From: Chlorogloeopsis sp. ULAP01
GTDB lineage: Bacteria > Cyanobacteriota > Cyanobacteriia > Cyanobacteriales > Nostocaceae
DNA length: 64,000 bases
Reading direction: 5' to 3'
Assembly (NCBI RefSeq): GCF_030381805.1
Contig: NZ_JAUDRH010000002.1
Span: 186,001 to 250,000, forward strand
This document shows positions 16,867 through 25,885 of the stretch, one piece after another. Under the pieces are notes generated by a model. The model ran no database searches and was not told where the DNA came from. It was given only the letters and a program-made list of their open reading frames with translations. The position numbers and the translations under genes are program-made. How positions within the stretch are numbered: the first letter of the stretch is position 1; each line of letters opens with the position of its first letter.

Positions 16867-17829
16867 CTACTTTGTATACTTGACGCGAGGGTCTAGTAAA
16901 CCATAGAGAATGTCTGCAATGAGATTAAAAACAACAATCAAAATTGCATATATAAAGGTAATTGCCATGACAACTGGTGTATCGTTGCGATAAATAGAGT
17001 CAATTAATAATGCACCAATACCAGGGACACGAAAAACTTGTTCTGTGACTAAAGCGCCTGTGAAAATATTAGGAATATCTAACGCTACTAGTGTGACTAC
17101 AGGAATCAGAGCATTCCGCAAAACGTGACGATAAATAACCGCAAATGTAGGTAAACCCTTGGCATAAGCTGTACGCACGTAATCTTGATGAAGATTTTCT
17201 AACACTTCTGAACGGACAAAGCGCATTAGCATTGCTGCTTGCCATAGTGCTAACACACATACAGGCATAATCGACTGTTGAATTTGAGCAACAAAACTCT
17301 GCCAATCTGTCACTTGTAAAGTGCTGTTATAAATAAAAGGCAACCATTTTAATTGCACACTAAAAATAATAATAAACAGCAAACCCATAAAAAATGTCGG
17401 TAGAGAAAACCCAAAAAAAACTAGAGTAGTTAAAATCACGTCAAAAACGGAATGGCGTTTGAGAGCCGAAATTACTCCTAAAGGGACAGCCAATATTACA
17501 CCCAAAACGTAGGCAGAACCAACCACCCATAATGTTGTCGGCAAGCGTTGAAGAATCAGCCCACCAACCGAACTGCGGCTAGTGAAAGAATAGCCCATAT
17601 CTCCTGTTATGAAAGCCACAAACCATTTGACATAACGGATGTGGATTGGCTGATCTAAACCTAAGGATCTTCTGACGTTTTCTCGAACTTCGGCTGTAAG
17701 AGAGGGATTCAGTGCAAATTCTCCCATCGGATCGCCTGGTGCCAATGCCAGGATAGCGAAAATTATGATACTGGTAGCAAATAGTGTTGGAATGGAAATT
17801 AGTAGACGATTGATTAAATATTTGGTCAT
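16867..17829 (-). CDS. peptide-type ABC transporter permease, DppB-like
   Basis: A 320-residue permease with the DppB hallmarks: the N-terminal MTKYLINRLLISIPTLFATS, the periplasmic GLDQPIHIRYVKWF segment with GDMGYSF after it, and the EAA loop AYAKGLPTFAVIYRHVL. The C-terminus DILYGLLDPRVKYTK is typical. It is the first gene of a two-gene operon with the DppC-like permease. About 215 bases separate it from the divergently transcribed exosortase, so its promoter should lie at 17830-18000. Confidence 0.93.
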   Translation of the reverse strand: MTKYLINRLLISIPTLFATSIIIFAILALAPGDPMGEFALNPSLTAEVRENVRRSLGLDQPIHIRYVKWFVAFITGDMGYSFTSRSSVGGLILQRLPTTLWVVGSAYVLGVILAVPLGVISALKRHSVFDVILTTLVFFGFSLPTFFMGLLFIIIFSVQLKWLPFIYNSTLQVTDWQSFVAQIQQSIMPVCVLALWQAAMLMRFVRSEVLENLHQDYVRTAYAKGLPTFAVIYRHVLRNALIPVVTLVALDIPNIFTGALVTEQVFRVPGIGALLIDSIYRNDTPVVMAITFIYAILIVVFNLIADILYGLLDPRVKYTK

Positions 17830-18045
17830 TGCCTAAAGAAATTGCTTTATTTGGTAAAGCAGCAATAATTAACCTAATCTATCTTACTTTATTCTTATTT
17901 CAATCTTATTTTTTGAGTCTAAACTTAGGCTAAATTTACATACAAGAATTAAGAGTTTAGCTAGAGATTTTATAGAGGCGTTAATCATACTGTAACTTCA
18001 AGTTTGAAACTTCACGAGTTCGATAACTGTAGATAAATTAAGTTT

Positions 18046-18900
18046 ATGATAGTAACTAATATTATCTTGGCTAGACTTTTAAGATACTCTAAATTTTGGT
18101 TATTAGGTATAGTAACGATATTAATTGTTATTTATATTTCTCTGCTGTTGAGAATTGGAGATATTGCTCATTTAGGTATGAGTGCTCTATTTTTGATAAC
18201 TGTAGCATCTCTTGTTTGGGAAAAGCGTCACAGCTTACATTTGAAAAGCGAAATTTTTTCTAGTATTGTGGGAGCATTGCTGATAGTTTTTTTCTTTGGT
18301 AAAAGTGTCCCTCTAATTCATAGTAATTTAGTTCGTGCTTTACCTTTTATTGCTGCTGTAGGTCTTAGCTTAATTGCTTCTGGTTTTAAGGGTTTGAAGC
18401 AATATTTGCAAGAACTAACTATCCTTTTTTTTCTTGGCATACCTAGTATAGTACTACCATCCCTTATAGATATATCTCCAGTTACTGCTAAATTCGCTGC
18501 TTTTCTTCTGTGGTATTTAGGTTTTGATGTAGCTCGTCAAGGAGTTTATATAAGTTTGCCAACGGGTGTTATAGAAGTCTATGGTGGTTGTTCTGGTATG
18601 GAGTCAATGACTTATCTTTTGGGAGTATCTGTTATTTGTCTAGTAATTTTTCCTATATCTACAAGCAAGCAATTATTTGTTCCCATTACTGCTGTAATTT
18701 TAGGATTTGTGGTTAATGCTTTCCGGGTTGCTTTGATGGTGATTCTGATTGCATCTGGACATCACCAAGCCTTTGATTACTGGCATAAAGGAGATGGTTC
18801 CCATATATTTGGGATAATTTCTTTATTAATTTTTGGGTTATTTTGTTTATTCATAATACAGCAGAGTAGAACAAAAAATCAGAATACCCACGAGTATTGA
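18046..18900 (+). CDS. cyanobacterial exosortase (cyanoexosortase A-like)
   Basis: A 284-residue integral membrane protein with about eight TM segments. The three exosortase catalytic residues are visible: Cys in YGGCSGMESMTYLLG (about residue 182), Arg in VVNAFRVALMVIL (about 227) and His in GDGSHIFGII (about 253). Exosortases cut the C-terminal PEP-CTERM signal of secreted proteins, probably in a transpeptidation step tied to extracellular polysaccharide. The HpsJ-like gene follows in the same direction after 123 AT-rich bases, and a PEP-CTERM protein is encoded 1 kb away on the other strand. The short length and cyanobacterial context suggest cyanoexosortase A, but the subtype is not proven. 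ATG 18046 is used. Confidence 0.9.
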   Translation: MIVTNIILARLLRYSKFWLLGIVTILIVIYISLLLRIGDIAHLGMSALFLITVASLVWEKRHSLHLKSEIFSSIVGALLIVFFFGKSVPLIHSNLVRALPFIAAVGLSLIASGFKGLKQYLQELTILFFLGIPSIVLPSLIDISPVTAKFAAFLLWYLGFDVARQGVYISLPTGVIEVYGGCSGMESMTYLLGVSVICLVIFPISTSKQLFVPITAVILGFVVNAFRVALMVILIASGHHQAFDYWHKGDGSHIFGIISLLIFGLFCLFIIQQSRTKNQNTHEY

Positions 18901-19023
18901 AAAATAATATTTTTATAGAAACATTTACTAAATAATCATATTAATTTTTATTTCTGTTTTTAACTCTTAATTTTAATAATAAAAAGTTTAAAAAATCTAA
19001 AAAAACACAACAATTTTAGAAAA

Positions 19024-19761
19024 ATGACTGAAAAAAGCAATAGTAAATTAACTCAAAAAGTAGATAATTTGCAAGAATTTAGCATCAGATTCTTGCAGTC
19101 TATAAGTTTTTCCCGATGGATAGGCTATGGGTTTCTACTACTTTCATCATTTGACTTAGTTGAGACATTACTACCGTTGTATCTGATGAATCCTCTTTGG
19201 GAATTTAACACTTTAGGAAATTTAGTGGAACACGTTCCTGTACCTTTGATTGGTCTGGTTTTAGTTTTTCATGGTAATGAATATTGGCGCTATCGATGGG
19301 AAATTCCGGTATTGAAATTTCTGTCTTGGTTTGCTTTGCTACTCGGAATCTTATTTTTATTACTTATTCCTTTAGGAATTGTGAACACTATCAGAATCGA
19401 CCGACAAAATGCTACACAGATTAATTATCAAGTAAAAGAGCAGATGAGCCAGATTCAACAGATTAAAGATACATTAGCTAGAGCGGAGACTAAAGCTGAT
19501 ATAGAAGCAATAGGAACTCTCATCGATACTCAAGAACGCTTGTTTGATATTAAAGATTTTCGTAAATTAGAACAAGCAAAAACTTGGCTTTCAAACTTTG
19601 TCGCCAGCTTTGAGAAAAAAACAATAATGCAAGCAGAGGCAGCTAGATATTCTCGACGCTTGGGCTTACTGAAGCGTTCTATAAAATGGAATCTTGGAGC
19701 TTTAGTTGCTGGGGTTTTATTTATTTATATCTGGCGCGGCACTGGCTGGCTAAGATTCTAA
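19024..19761 (+). CDS. HpsJ-like membrane protein, exosortase partner
   Basis: A 245-residue membrane protein. After a 30-residue polar N-terminus come TMs at about 33-55, 75-82 and 98-118 (LLGILFLLLIPLGIVNTIR), then a coiled-coil stretch (QVKEQMSQIQQIKDTLARAE) and a last TM near the end (WNLGALVAGVLFIYIWRGTG). This plan matches HpsJ-type proteins, which lie next to exosortase genes and are named from the hormogonium polysaccharide secretion locus of Nostoc. I infer a role in exosortase-linked polysaccharide or surface-protein export. Sequence identity cannot be tested here. Confidence 0.65.
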   Translation: MTEKSNSKLTQKVDNLQEFSIRFLQSISFSRWIGYGFLLLSSFDLVETLLPLYLMNPLWEFNTLGNLVEHVPVPLIGLVLVFHGNEYWRYRWEIPVLKFLSWFALLLGILFLLLIPLGIVNTIRIDRQNATQINYQVKEQMSQIQQIKDTLARAETKADIEAIGTLIDTQERLFDIKDFRKLEQAKTWLSNFVASFEKKTIMQAEAARYSRRLGLLKRSIKWNLGALVAGVLFIYIWRGTGWLRF

Positions 19762-19773
19762 TACCAATGGGTG

Positions 19774-19833
19774 GATTTTGGATTCAAAGCATTGATATAA
19801 TGGGCTATTCCAGAATTTTGAAACAAGACTCCT
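19774..19833. repeat. direct repeat copy 1 flanking PEP-CTERM gene
   Basis: Bases 19806-19833 are identical to 20762-20789 (28 bases, containing CCAGAATTTTGAAACAAGAC). Weaker similarity extends left to about 19774 (TTTTGGATTCAAAGC versus TTTTGGATTAAAACC). The two copies bracket the PEP-CTERM gene. Confidence 0.8.
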
Positions 19834-19947
19834 GCGTGCCAATCTAGTATAAATTGATATAAATGATACAACTGTTTTGAGCAGAGCATTAATCTTTACT
19901 ATTGAGTGCCTACTATTTTCTACCCCACCATTATTTAGTAATAGTAA

Positions 19948-20703
19948 TTATTTTCCTGAGTGCTGTTTACGCTTCAATGCGATAAAGCCTGCAAGCAACA
20001 AAAAGCTCCCCGCTATTGTTGTGGGTTCTGGTACCGCAGTTGCCTTCCATGTACCGCCACCGCTAACGGGGCCATGTCCACTCACAGGAAAACCAAACAA
20101 ACCCCAAGTTCCATCTGGGTTGATATTAAACAAGTCTCTCTGACCAATCCCACATCTGGGTAAGCATCCGTCCCAACGGTTTGCTGTTCCCACGCCGGGA
20201 CTGCGAGGATCTCCTCCCGATACACTCAAAAGCACATCTGTTGAACCTGGTGGAGAAGTTGAAAAACTTGTGGGTTTCCAAAAGTAGACAAATCCTCCGA
20301 CAATACTCTGACCAGTTTCATTCAGTTCAAAAATCGTAGATGTAGGACTAGGGATTGTAAATTCAAAGCCTTTCAACTGCAAATTAACTGATAGGCTCGT
20401 CACCAGAGAAAAGTCATCAGGTGGTGTATAGCGCCGTGTTACAAACTGAGGAGGAATTCGGTTTTGCGGATTCTCATAAACAGCACCTGGTCTCAACGAT
20501 ACAAAACTTCCTGAAAATGGCGCATATGTAAATCCCCCAATTCCAACTAAACTCCCAAAATTGTCGAATAATTCTAATTTTGCAGCGTTGACATCTTTAA
20601 AGGTAATAGAAGAAGCAAATACTTTTTTGGTGGTAACAAAACCAGTTGTAAAAATGAACGCGGCAACAGTTACATTTGTTAACACCTTGATTGGAAGTTT
20701 CAT
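19948..20703 (-). CDS. PEP-CTERM sorting domain protein
   Basis: A 251-residue secreted protein. The N-terminal signal peptide (MKLPIKVLTNVTVAAFIFTT, cut after VFA) precedes a beta-rich, Pro/Gly-rich domain with no recognised fold. It ends with a classical sorting tail: the VPEPTT motif, then hydrophobic FLLLAGFIAL and the basic end KRKQHSGK. Exosortase would cut at PEP and hand the protein to the envelope or matrix. Two cysteines occur close together (GCLPRCG). It converges with the exosortase-HpsJ pair, so it is a candidate substrate of that enzyme. It is flanked by 28-base direct repeats. Confidence 0.92.
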   Translation of the reverse strand: MKLPIKVLTNVTVAAFIFTTGFVTTKKVFASSITFKDVNAAKLELFDNFGSLVGIGGFTYAPFSGSFVSLRPGAVYENPQNRIPPQFVTRRYTPPDDFSLVTSLSVNLQLKGFEFTIPSPTSTIFELNETGQSIVGGFVYFWKPTSFSTSPPGSTDVLLSVSGGDPRSPGVGTANRWDGCLPRCGIGQRDLFNINPDGTWGLFGFPVSGHGPVSGGGTWKATAVPEPTTIAGSFLLLAGFIALKRKQHSGK

Positions 20704-20727
20704 AATTTATTCTTTGGAAGGATTTAT

Positions 20728-20789
20728 AACAATTTTGGATTAAAACCATTAATTCATAGGTTATTCCAGAATTTTGAAACAAGACTCCT
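20728..20789. repeat. direct repeat copy 2 flanking PEP-CTERM gene
   Basis: This is the partner of 19774-19833. It lies just upstream of the PEP-CTERM start codon on the minus strand, so it may overlap the promoter. Confidence 0.8.
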
Positions 20790-20950
20790 TATTCCAATTA
20801 GGGATGATTGCACAAATACATAGTTACAAATAGGACAGTATCGCAGATTGTAATTGCGATAAAAAACAAGCATTACTTTAAATATGAACTATGCGATCGC
20901 CTTTAGGTTAACGGGGCTATACCCAGCACAGGAGACAATTGAGAAATAAC

Positions 20951-23146
20951 TTATCCAGTAAATTTTTTTAAATCTTGCAGTACTTCACCAGCTGATTGAT
21001 AGCGATCGCTAAAGTGATAGCACACCATCTTATCTAAAATTGCTGCTAATGTTTCATTAATTTGTGCTTGGTGACGCCATTCTACAGTACCAGTTTCGGG
21101 ATGAGGTTGAAGTTCGTGTGGTGGTATGCCTGTAATAGCTTGAATAGCAATCATTCCCAAGGCATAAATATCACTACACAATCGAGGATGTCCAGCAAAT
21201 TGTTCTGGTGGTGCATAACCTCGTGTACCGATAGCGACTGTTGCTAATTCGGTTTGATCAATAGTTAGAGGTTGCATCATTTTAACTGCACCAAAGTCAA
21301 TTAATACTAGGCGCTTATCTATATCGGATCTAATAATATTACTTGGTTTGATATCTCGATGAATAACACGATGTTCATGGACAAATGTCAGAACTTCTAA
21401 AATTCCTCCTAACATTTCAACTACATACGATTCATTTTTCACATCCTGACTTAGTGAGATTTCTTCACTGAGAGGATGTCCAGAAATATATTCTTGTACT
21501 AAGTAAAATTCATTATTTTCTTCAAAATATGCTAGTAATTCAGGAATTTGGCGATTTCTACCTAAAACTTCCAAAATTTCTGCTTCTGCATCAAATAATC
21601 TTCTGGCAACTTGCATAAATTTTGTATCCCTACGGGCTGGCATGAGTTGTTTTACTACACAAATTGGACTGCCTGGACGCTGGATATCTTTTGCTATGTA
21701 AGTGCAGCCAAATCCACCAGAAGCAAGTACTTTCGCAATTTGATAGCGTCCGCCCAAAATAAAATCACCAGTTACTTTTTCTGCTTGATCGAGTGTGTCT
21801 GAAGAATGAATGTGTTTATCTTGAATGGTTATAGTAGTTTCTTTTAGCAGTGTATTTAATTGTTCAATAGCTTCTTTTTGCTTTTCAACTTGTAGGATAA
21901 TTACCTTAGTTTGCTGCTGAGTTTGGTAGGTAGTGTAAGCCATAACACTAACTCCACTTAGAAGCAAAGTTAGGGCAGGTGGTATAATTGGTATCCAGCC
22001 TCCTTGCAGAAAGAACAAGTAGCAGATTCCCACCAAGCTAGCCAAAGAAATTCCACCAGCCAAACCCAAGCGCAAGGGATATCGCAATTGCCAAGCTAAA
22101 AAGCCACCTGTAATTGCCCAGCCCCATATCCATACGGCTTCCACCCAGTTAGGCAAATACCAAATGAGATGACGCCCATCTAGCACTGTACTGATCATCT
22201 CGCTTACTACCTGCGCATGAATAAAGACAGCAGGCATTCTGGGCGGATGTTGCGGTGAGGCACTGTAGGGTGTATAAAAGCCTGGATGAACGCTACGGGC
22301 AGTAGTACCGATAATTACAAGACGGTCTTTTATCCAATTAGAGTCTATCTGACCTTGTAAAACTTGAGTAAGAGTTACTTGCCGGGCAAAGTTAGAGGGA
22401 TTGCGATAATTTAGCAGGATTTGATAGCCTTTGGCATCTATATTTTCATAACCACCTGAATTCTCTAACAAGGGTGGGAACGTGGTTTTACCTATATAAA
22501 AATGCTCTGCGTTGTTGAAATTGTATTCTAAGCCTTGTTTTTCTAAATATTTAATTGCGAGTAGGGCTGCAAAGGAGTATTGAGTTGTACATTTGCGATC
22601 GCTAGAACCAGCAAATAACAAACTGCGACGAATAACACCATCGTTATCTGCAATTACATCACTAAAACCTACCCGATCTACAGGAAAATTTGGTGGTGGT
22701 GGAATCTCTGGACTACCCATACTGCTGAATGTGCAGTAAGTGATAATATTATCCAGATTTTTAAGACCAGATCCTAAATTTTTCTGCTTGGAACGGTCGA
22801 TACTTAAACCAATTATCCGTGGCTGATAAGATTGTAACTTTGCTAACAATTTGTTTATGGTATTGTCTGGCACAGAAAAATCTTCTGATCCTAGATCCTC
22901 TTCAGTGACAGTAACCAGTAACATACGGGGATCTGGTGCTTCCGGGGGACGCAGTCGCAAAATCTGATCGTAAGCACTTAATTCCCAAGGCTGCAACCAT
23001 TTCAAATGACGAACTCCGAATACTAAAACGGTGGCTCCTACACTGGTAACAAAGATGGCTTGCAGCCAGTTTTTGACAGCAGCATCCTGAGGAAGTTTAT
23101 CTTTCACCAATGAGAGACGGAGTTGTTGTAGAAGTCGCTTAATCAC
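20951..23146 (-). CDS. CHASE2 sensor - serine/threonine protein kinase
   Basis: A 731-residue receptor-like kinase. One TM near residues 30-45 is followed by an extracytoplasmic CHASE2 domain (about 50-330; RLRPPEAPDPRMLLVTVTEE, DRLVIIGTTARSVHPGF). Three TMs (about 335-410), a short coiled coil (about 420-440) and a Hanks-type kinase domain (about 468-731) follow. In the kinase the Gly-rich loop is ASGGFGCTY, the catalytic Lys is in CVVKQL, the catalytic loop is HRDIKPSN (about 596) and the metal loop LIDFGAVK. Since all are present it should be active. CHASE2 senses an unknown external signal. The gene stands alone, so its targets are unknown. Confidence 0.95.
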   Translation of the reverse strand: MIKRLLQQLRLSLVKDKLPQDAAVKNWLQAIFVTSVGATVLVFGVRHLKWLQPWELSAYDQILRLRPPEAPDPRMLLVTVTEEDLGSEDFSVPDNTINKLLAKLQSYQPRIIGLSIDRSKQKNLGSGLKNLDNIITYCTFSSMGSPEIPPPPNFPVDRVGFSDVIADNDGVIRRSLLFAGSSDRKCTTQYSFAALLAIKYLEKQGLEYNFNNAEHFYIGKTTFPPLLENSGGYENIDAKGYQILLNYRNPSNFARQVTLTQVLQGQIDSNWIKDRLVIIGTTARSVHPGFYTPYSASPQHPPRMPAVFIHAQVVSEMISTVLDGRHLIWYLPNWVEAVWIWGWAITGGFLAWQLRYPLRLGLAGGISLASLVGICYLFFLQGGWIPIIPPALTLLLSGVSVMAYTTYQTQQQTKVIILQVEKQKEAIEQLNTLLKETTITIQDKHIHSSDTLDQAEKVTGDFILGGRYQIAKVLASGGFGCTYIAKDIQRPGSPICVVKQLMPARRDTKFMQVARRLFDAEAEILEVLGRNRQIPELLAYFEENNEFYLVQEYISGHPLSEEISLSQDVKNESYVVEMLGGILEVLTFVHEHRVIHRDIKPSNIIRSDIDKRLVLIDFGAVKMMQPLTIDQTELATVAIGTRGYAPPEQFAGHPRLCSDIYALGMIAIQAITGIPPHELQPHPETGTVEWRHQAQINETLAAILDKMVCYHFSDRYQSAGEVLQDLKKFTG

Positions 23147-23414
23147 GGCATTGTGGCTGTAGCCAGGATTTGGTAGACGTTTGAGTTAAGGGAAGTTGAA
23201 TTTATCCCAAGTATTCTCAATGTACCAATTTAGTTGCTAAATTTTAGCTTTGGGTTTATTGTGACTTGGCTTTGTATGACTCCACGCTCATTGTGAGTGA
23301 TTCCGTAAAGCTGACAGATTCTAAAGTAGGGATAGCGCCTGTAGGGGAGGCAGGGACGCAAAGACACAGAGAGTAATAAACATTTCCCTATTCCCTTTTA
23401 ATCATGACTAATGA

Positions 23415-24266
23415 CTAACTTTTTGGAATCACATATCTTATTCCGCCTCTAGCACCAACAGTATCACTTTTGTAACGAGGGATAATATGAATACTGGCGT
23501 GCATCATATTTTGCCCAGCATCTCGATTGACATTCATACCCACGTTGAAACCGTCTGGTTTAAATTCTTGACTGAGAATGGTTTGCACTTTATTAACCAT
23601 AAGCCAACAAGCAGATTGCTCTTTTGAAGGTAGTTCAAAATAATTACTGATGTGACGTTTTGGAATAACTAAAACATGACCTTTGCTTACAGGATAACCA
23701 TCAAAAATAGCATAGACAGTTGCTGACTCGGCTAGTATAGTTAGATTTTTATGAGGGTTACAAAATAGGCAATTATGGGAAGAATTATTCTGTAGATTAT
23801 AGTGTCTGTACTCGTAAATTTCGTAAAATTCATCTAAGTATATTGATTTAAAAGGTAGCTTTACAATACACTGATATGTAGGTTTTTTGTAAATATAATG
23901 TTCTCGAAATCCTTCTTTTTTTATATCTCTTCTCACTGCATAATAGGCTTTACCACCTGGTTTCAATAGATGTGATACTTCCATAAGAACATTTGCTTGC
24001 TCTTCAGAGAATAAAACATTTAAAACGTATAAGCAAATAATAGTATCAAATTTTTCTTTAGGATATTGAGGAAAATGATACGGATCGTAACCTGTAATAT
24101 CAAATCCTTTTTGTTGTAATAATTTAACATCATTGCCCAAGCCACAACCAAAGTCTAATATTTTACCTTCAAGCAGATTTTTTGCTAATAAAAACTGTGC
24201 TGGTAATGATAGGGAAATTCTTTCTATGGCTGTGAGGTGACTATATTTATTTTTTTGATTTTTCAT
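23415..24266 (-). CDS. methyltransferase - HIT domain fusion
   Basis: A 283-residue two-domain protein. Residues about 1-150 are a SAM-dependent class I methyltransferase (motif I ILDFGCGLGNDVKLL; FDTIICLYVLNVL; LLKPGGKAYYAVRRD). Residues about 165-283 are a HIT domain that begins with the zinc-type pair CLFCNP and has VYAIFDGYPVSKGHVLVIPK. In the HIT active site the usual H-x-H-x-H-x-x reads HASIHII: the middle, nucleophilic histidine is Ser (codon AGT on the coding strand). HIT proteins hydrolyse or transfer nucleotides (Ap4A, AMP-X). With this residue missing the domain may only bind nucleotides or use other chemistry. The substrate of the methyltransferase half is unknown. It is a single gene with ATG 24266. 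Confidence 0.88.
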   Translation of the reverse strand: MKNQKNKYSHLTAIERISLSLPAQFLLAKNLLEGKILDFGCGLGNDVKLLQQKGFDITGYDPYHFPQYPKEKFDTIICLYVLNVLFSEEQANVLMEVSHLLKPGGKAYYAVRRDIKKEGFREHYIYKKPTYQCIVKLPFKSIYLDEFYEIYEYRHYNLQNNSSHNCLFCNPHKNLTILAESATVYAIFDGYPVSKGHVLVIPKRHISNYFELPSKEQSACWLMVNKVQTILSQEFKPDGFNVGMNVNRDAGQNMMHASIHIIPRYKSDTVGARGGIRYVIPKS

Positions 24267-24680
24267 CGGCTATGGGAGACGGAGAAGATAGTTAGACTGA
24301 AAAAATAAAGTTGTCTGTGATCCTTTGAAAAAGCACGTCGCGATCGCTACAATCCAAGCCCTTTTTTCAGAAGACCTAAAGGGAATAGTCATAATTAATA
24401 CATAATATATAGCTATTCTCAGAAAAATTACTAGTATTTGAAGTAAAAAAGATTATATTAAGGAGTGATCGCATTTACCTCAATCTAGTAAGCAAGGGTG
24501 CTTTGCACACACTACGCGATCGCAAGGCTGATTTTTGCTGTAGTCGTGCGATCGCATCTCCTCAGTCAGTCGAGTAATTTCTTAGATTTGCTTCCCATCC
24601 TATCCAATCCAGACAGTGCTATAAATCAGAATTAGCATCCATAGTGCGATCGCCCTCTTATTTGCAGTAAGTCTGGATAT
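24267..24680. other. intergenic region rich in HIP1 octamers
   Basis: No ORF of interest. Four GCGATCGC-type octamers lie within about 320 bases (near 24341, 24516, 24549 and 24645). The promoters of two divergent genes, methyltransferase-HIT and GT2-TPR, must lie here, but I see no clear box. Confidence 0.6.
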
Positions 24681-25868
24681 ATGAAACTGAGCCTGTGCAT
24701 GATTGTTAAAGATGAAGAACGAGTACTACCCAAATGCCTGGGCAGCGTCAAAAATGTGGTAGACGAAATGGTAATTCTAGATACAGGTTCAAGCGATCGC
24801 ACTCCCCAGATTGCTCAGAAATTTGGTGCCAAAGTACATCACTTTCAATGGTGCAATGACTTCAGTGCTGCTAGAAATGCGGCTTTAAAATATGTTACAG
24901 GTGATTGGATCTTAGTATTAGACGCGGATGAAAGCCTGACGCAGAAAATTGTGCCACAGTTGCGAGAGGTGATACACAGTGAGGAATACCTACTCATTAA
25001 CCTCCTTCGTCAAGAGGTGGGTGCTGTACAATCTCCCTATTCTTTAGTTTCTCGCCTATTTCGTAACCATCCCCGAATTCGCTTTTCTCGTCCTTACCAC
25101 GCTTTGGTGGATGATAGTGTCACCGAGATTTTACGCCAAGAACCTCACTGGCAAATTGGTTATTTGCAAGGTGTGGCAATTCTACATTCTGGTTATCAAA
25201 AAAGTGCGATTACCCAAAGCAACAAACATATTAAAGCCCAAAAGGCGATGGAAGAGTTTCTTGATACCCATCCCCACGATCCTTATGTGTGCAGTAAGTT
25301 GGGTGCTTTGTACGTAGAGACGGAAAAAATAGCTGAAGGTGTAGATTTACTGGCAAAGGGAGTTAAAATTGCCGGAGATAATTACGACATTTTATACGAA
25401 CTTTACTATCATTTGGGCATTGCTTGCAGCCGTTTGCAAAATTTCAAACAGGCTATTATCTACTATCAAGCTGCAATTAAATTACCTATTTATCCCATGC
25501 TAAAACTGGGAGCCTACAATAATTTGGGTAATTTATTAAAAGCAACTGGAGATTTCAAAGGTGCGAAAACAGCTTATGAAACGGCTTTGCAGATAGATGC
25601 TAGTTTTGCTACAGGGCATTACAATTTGGGAATGACTCTCAAAGCAATGGGTTTATTTACAGAGGCGATCGCATCTTATCAAAAAGCAATTGTTTTAAAT
25701 CCTAAAAATGCAGATGCTTATCAAAACTTGGGAGTCGTGTTGCTGAAAGTTGGCAATGTACAAGGCAGTTTGAATGCTTTTCGCCAAGCGATCGCCCTGC
25801 ATGAAAAACACAACCCTGAAGAAGCAAAACGGCTACGCCAGGGTTTACATGAGATAGGGTTAATGTAG
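24681..25868 (+). CDS. GT2 family glycosyltransferase with TPR repeats
   Basis: A 395-residue cytoplasmic protein. The N-terminal GT-A domain starts MKLSLCMIVKDEERVLPKCL and has the DTGSSDRTPQIA loop and DWILVLDADESL with the metal-binding D-x-D. Residues about 190-390 are TPRs (YYHLGIACSRLQNFKQAIIY; TGHYNLGMTLKAMGLFTEAI; DAYQNLGVVLLKVGNVQGSL). The combination is common in cyanobacteria and in SunS-like peptide glycosyltransferases. The donor sugar and acceptor are unknown; TPRs suggest a protein acceptor. It is the third TPR-bearing glycosyltransferase in the window. A GTTAAAG-type spacer precedes ATG 24681 with no strong RBS. Confidence 0.92.
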   Translation: MKLSLCMIVKDEERVLPKCLGSVKNVVDEMVILDTGSSDRTPQIAQKFGAKVHHFQWCNDFSAARNAALKYVTGDWILVLDADESLTQKIVPQLREVIHSEEYLLINLLRQEVGAVQSPYSLVSRLFRNHPRIRFSRPYHALVDDSVTEILRQEPHWQIGYLQGVAILHSGYQKSAITQSNKHIKAQKAMEEFLDTHPHDPYVCSKLGALYVETEKIAEGVDLLAKGVKIAGDNYDILYELYYHLGIACSRLQNFKQAIIYYQAAIKLPIYPMLKLGAYNNLGNLLKATGDFKGAKTAYETALQIDASFATGHYNLGMTLKAMGLFTEAIASYQKAIVLNPKNADAYQNLGVVLLKVGNVQGSLNAFRQAIALHEKHNPEEAKRLRQGLHEIGLM

Positions 25869-25885
25869 GCAGAAGTCTTTCTGTT

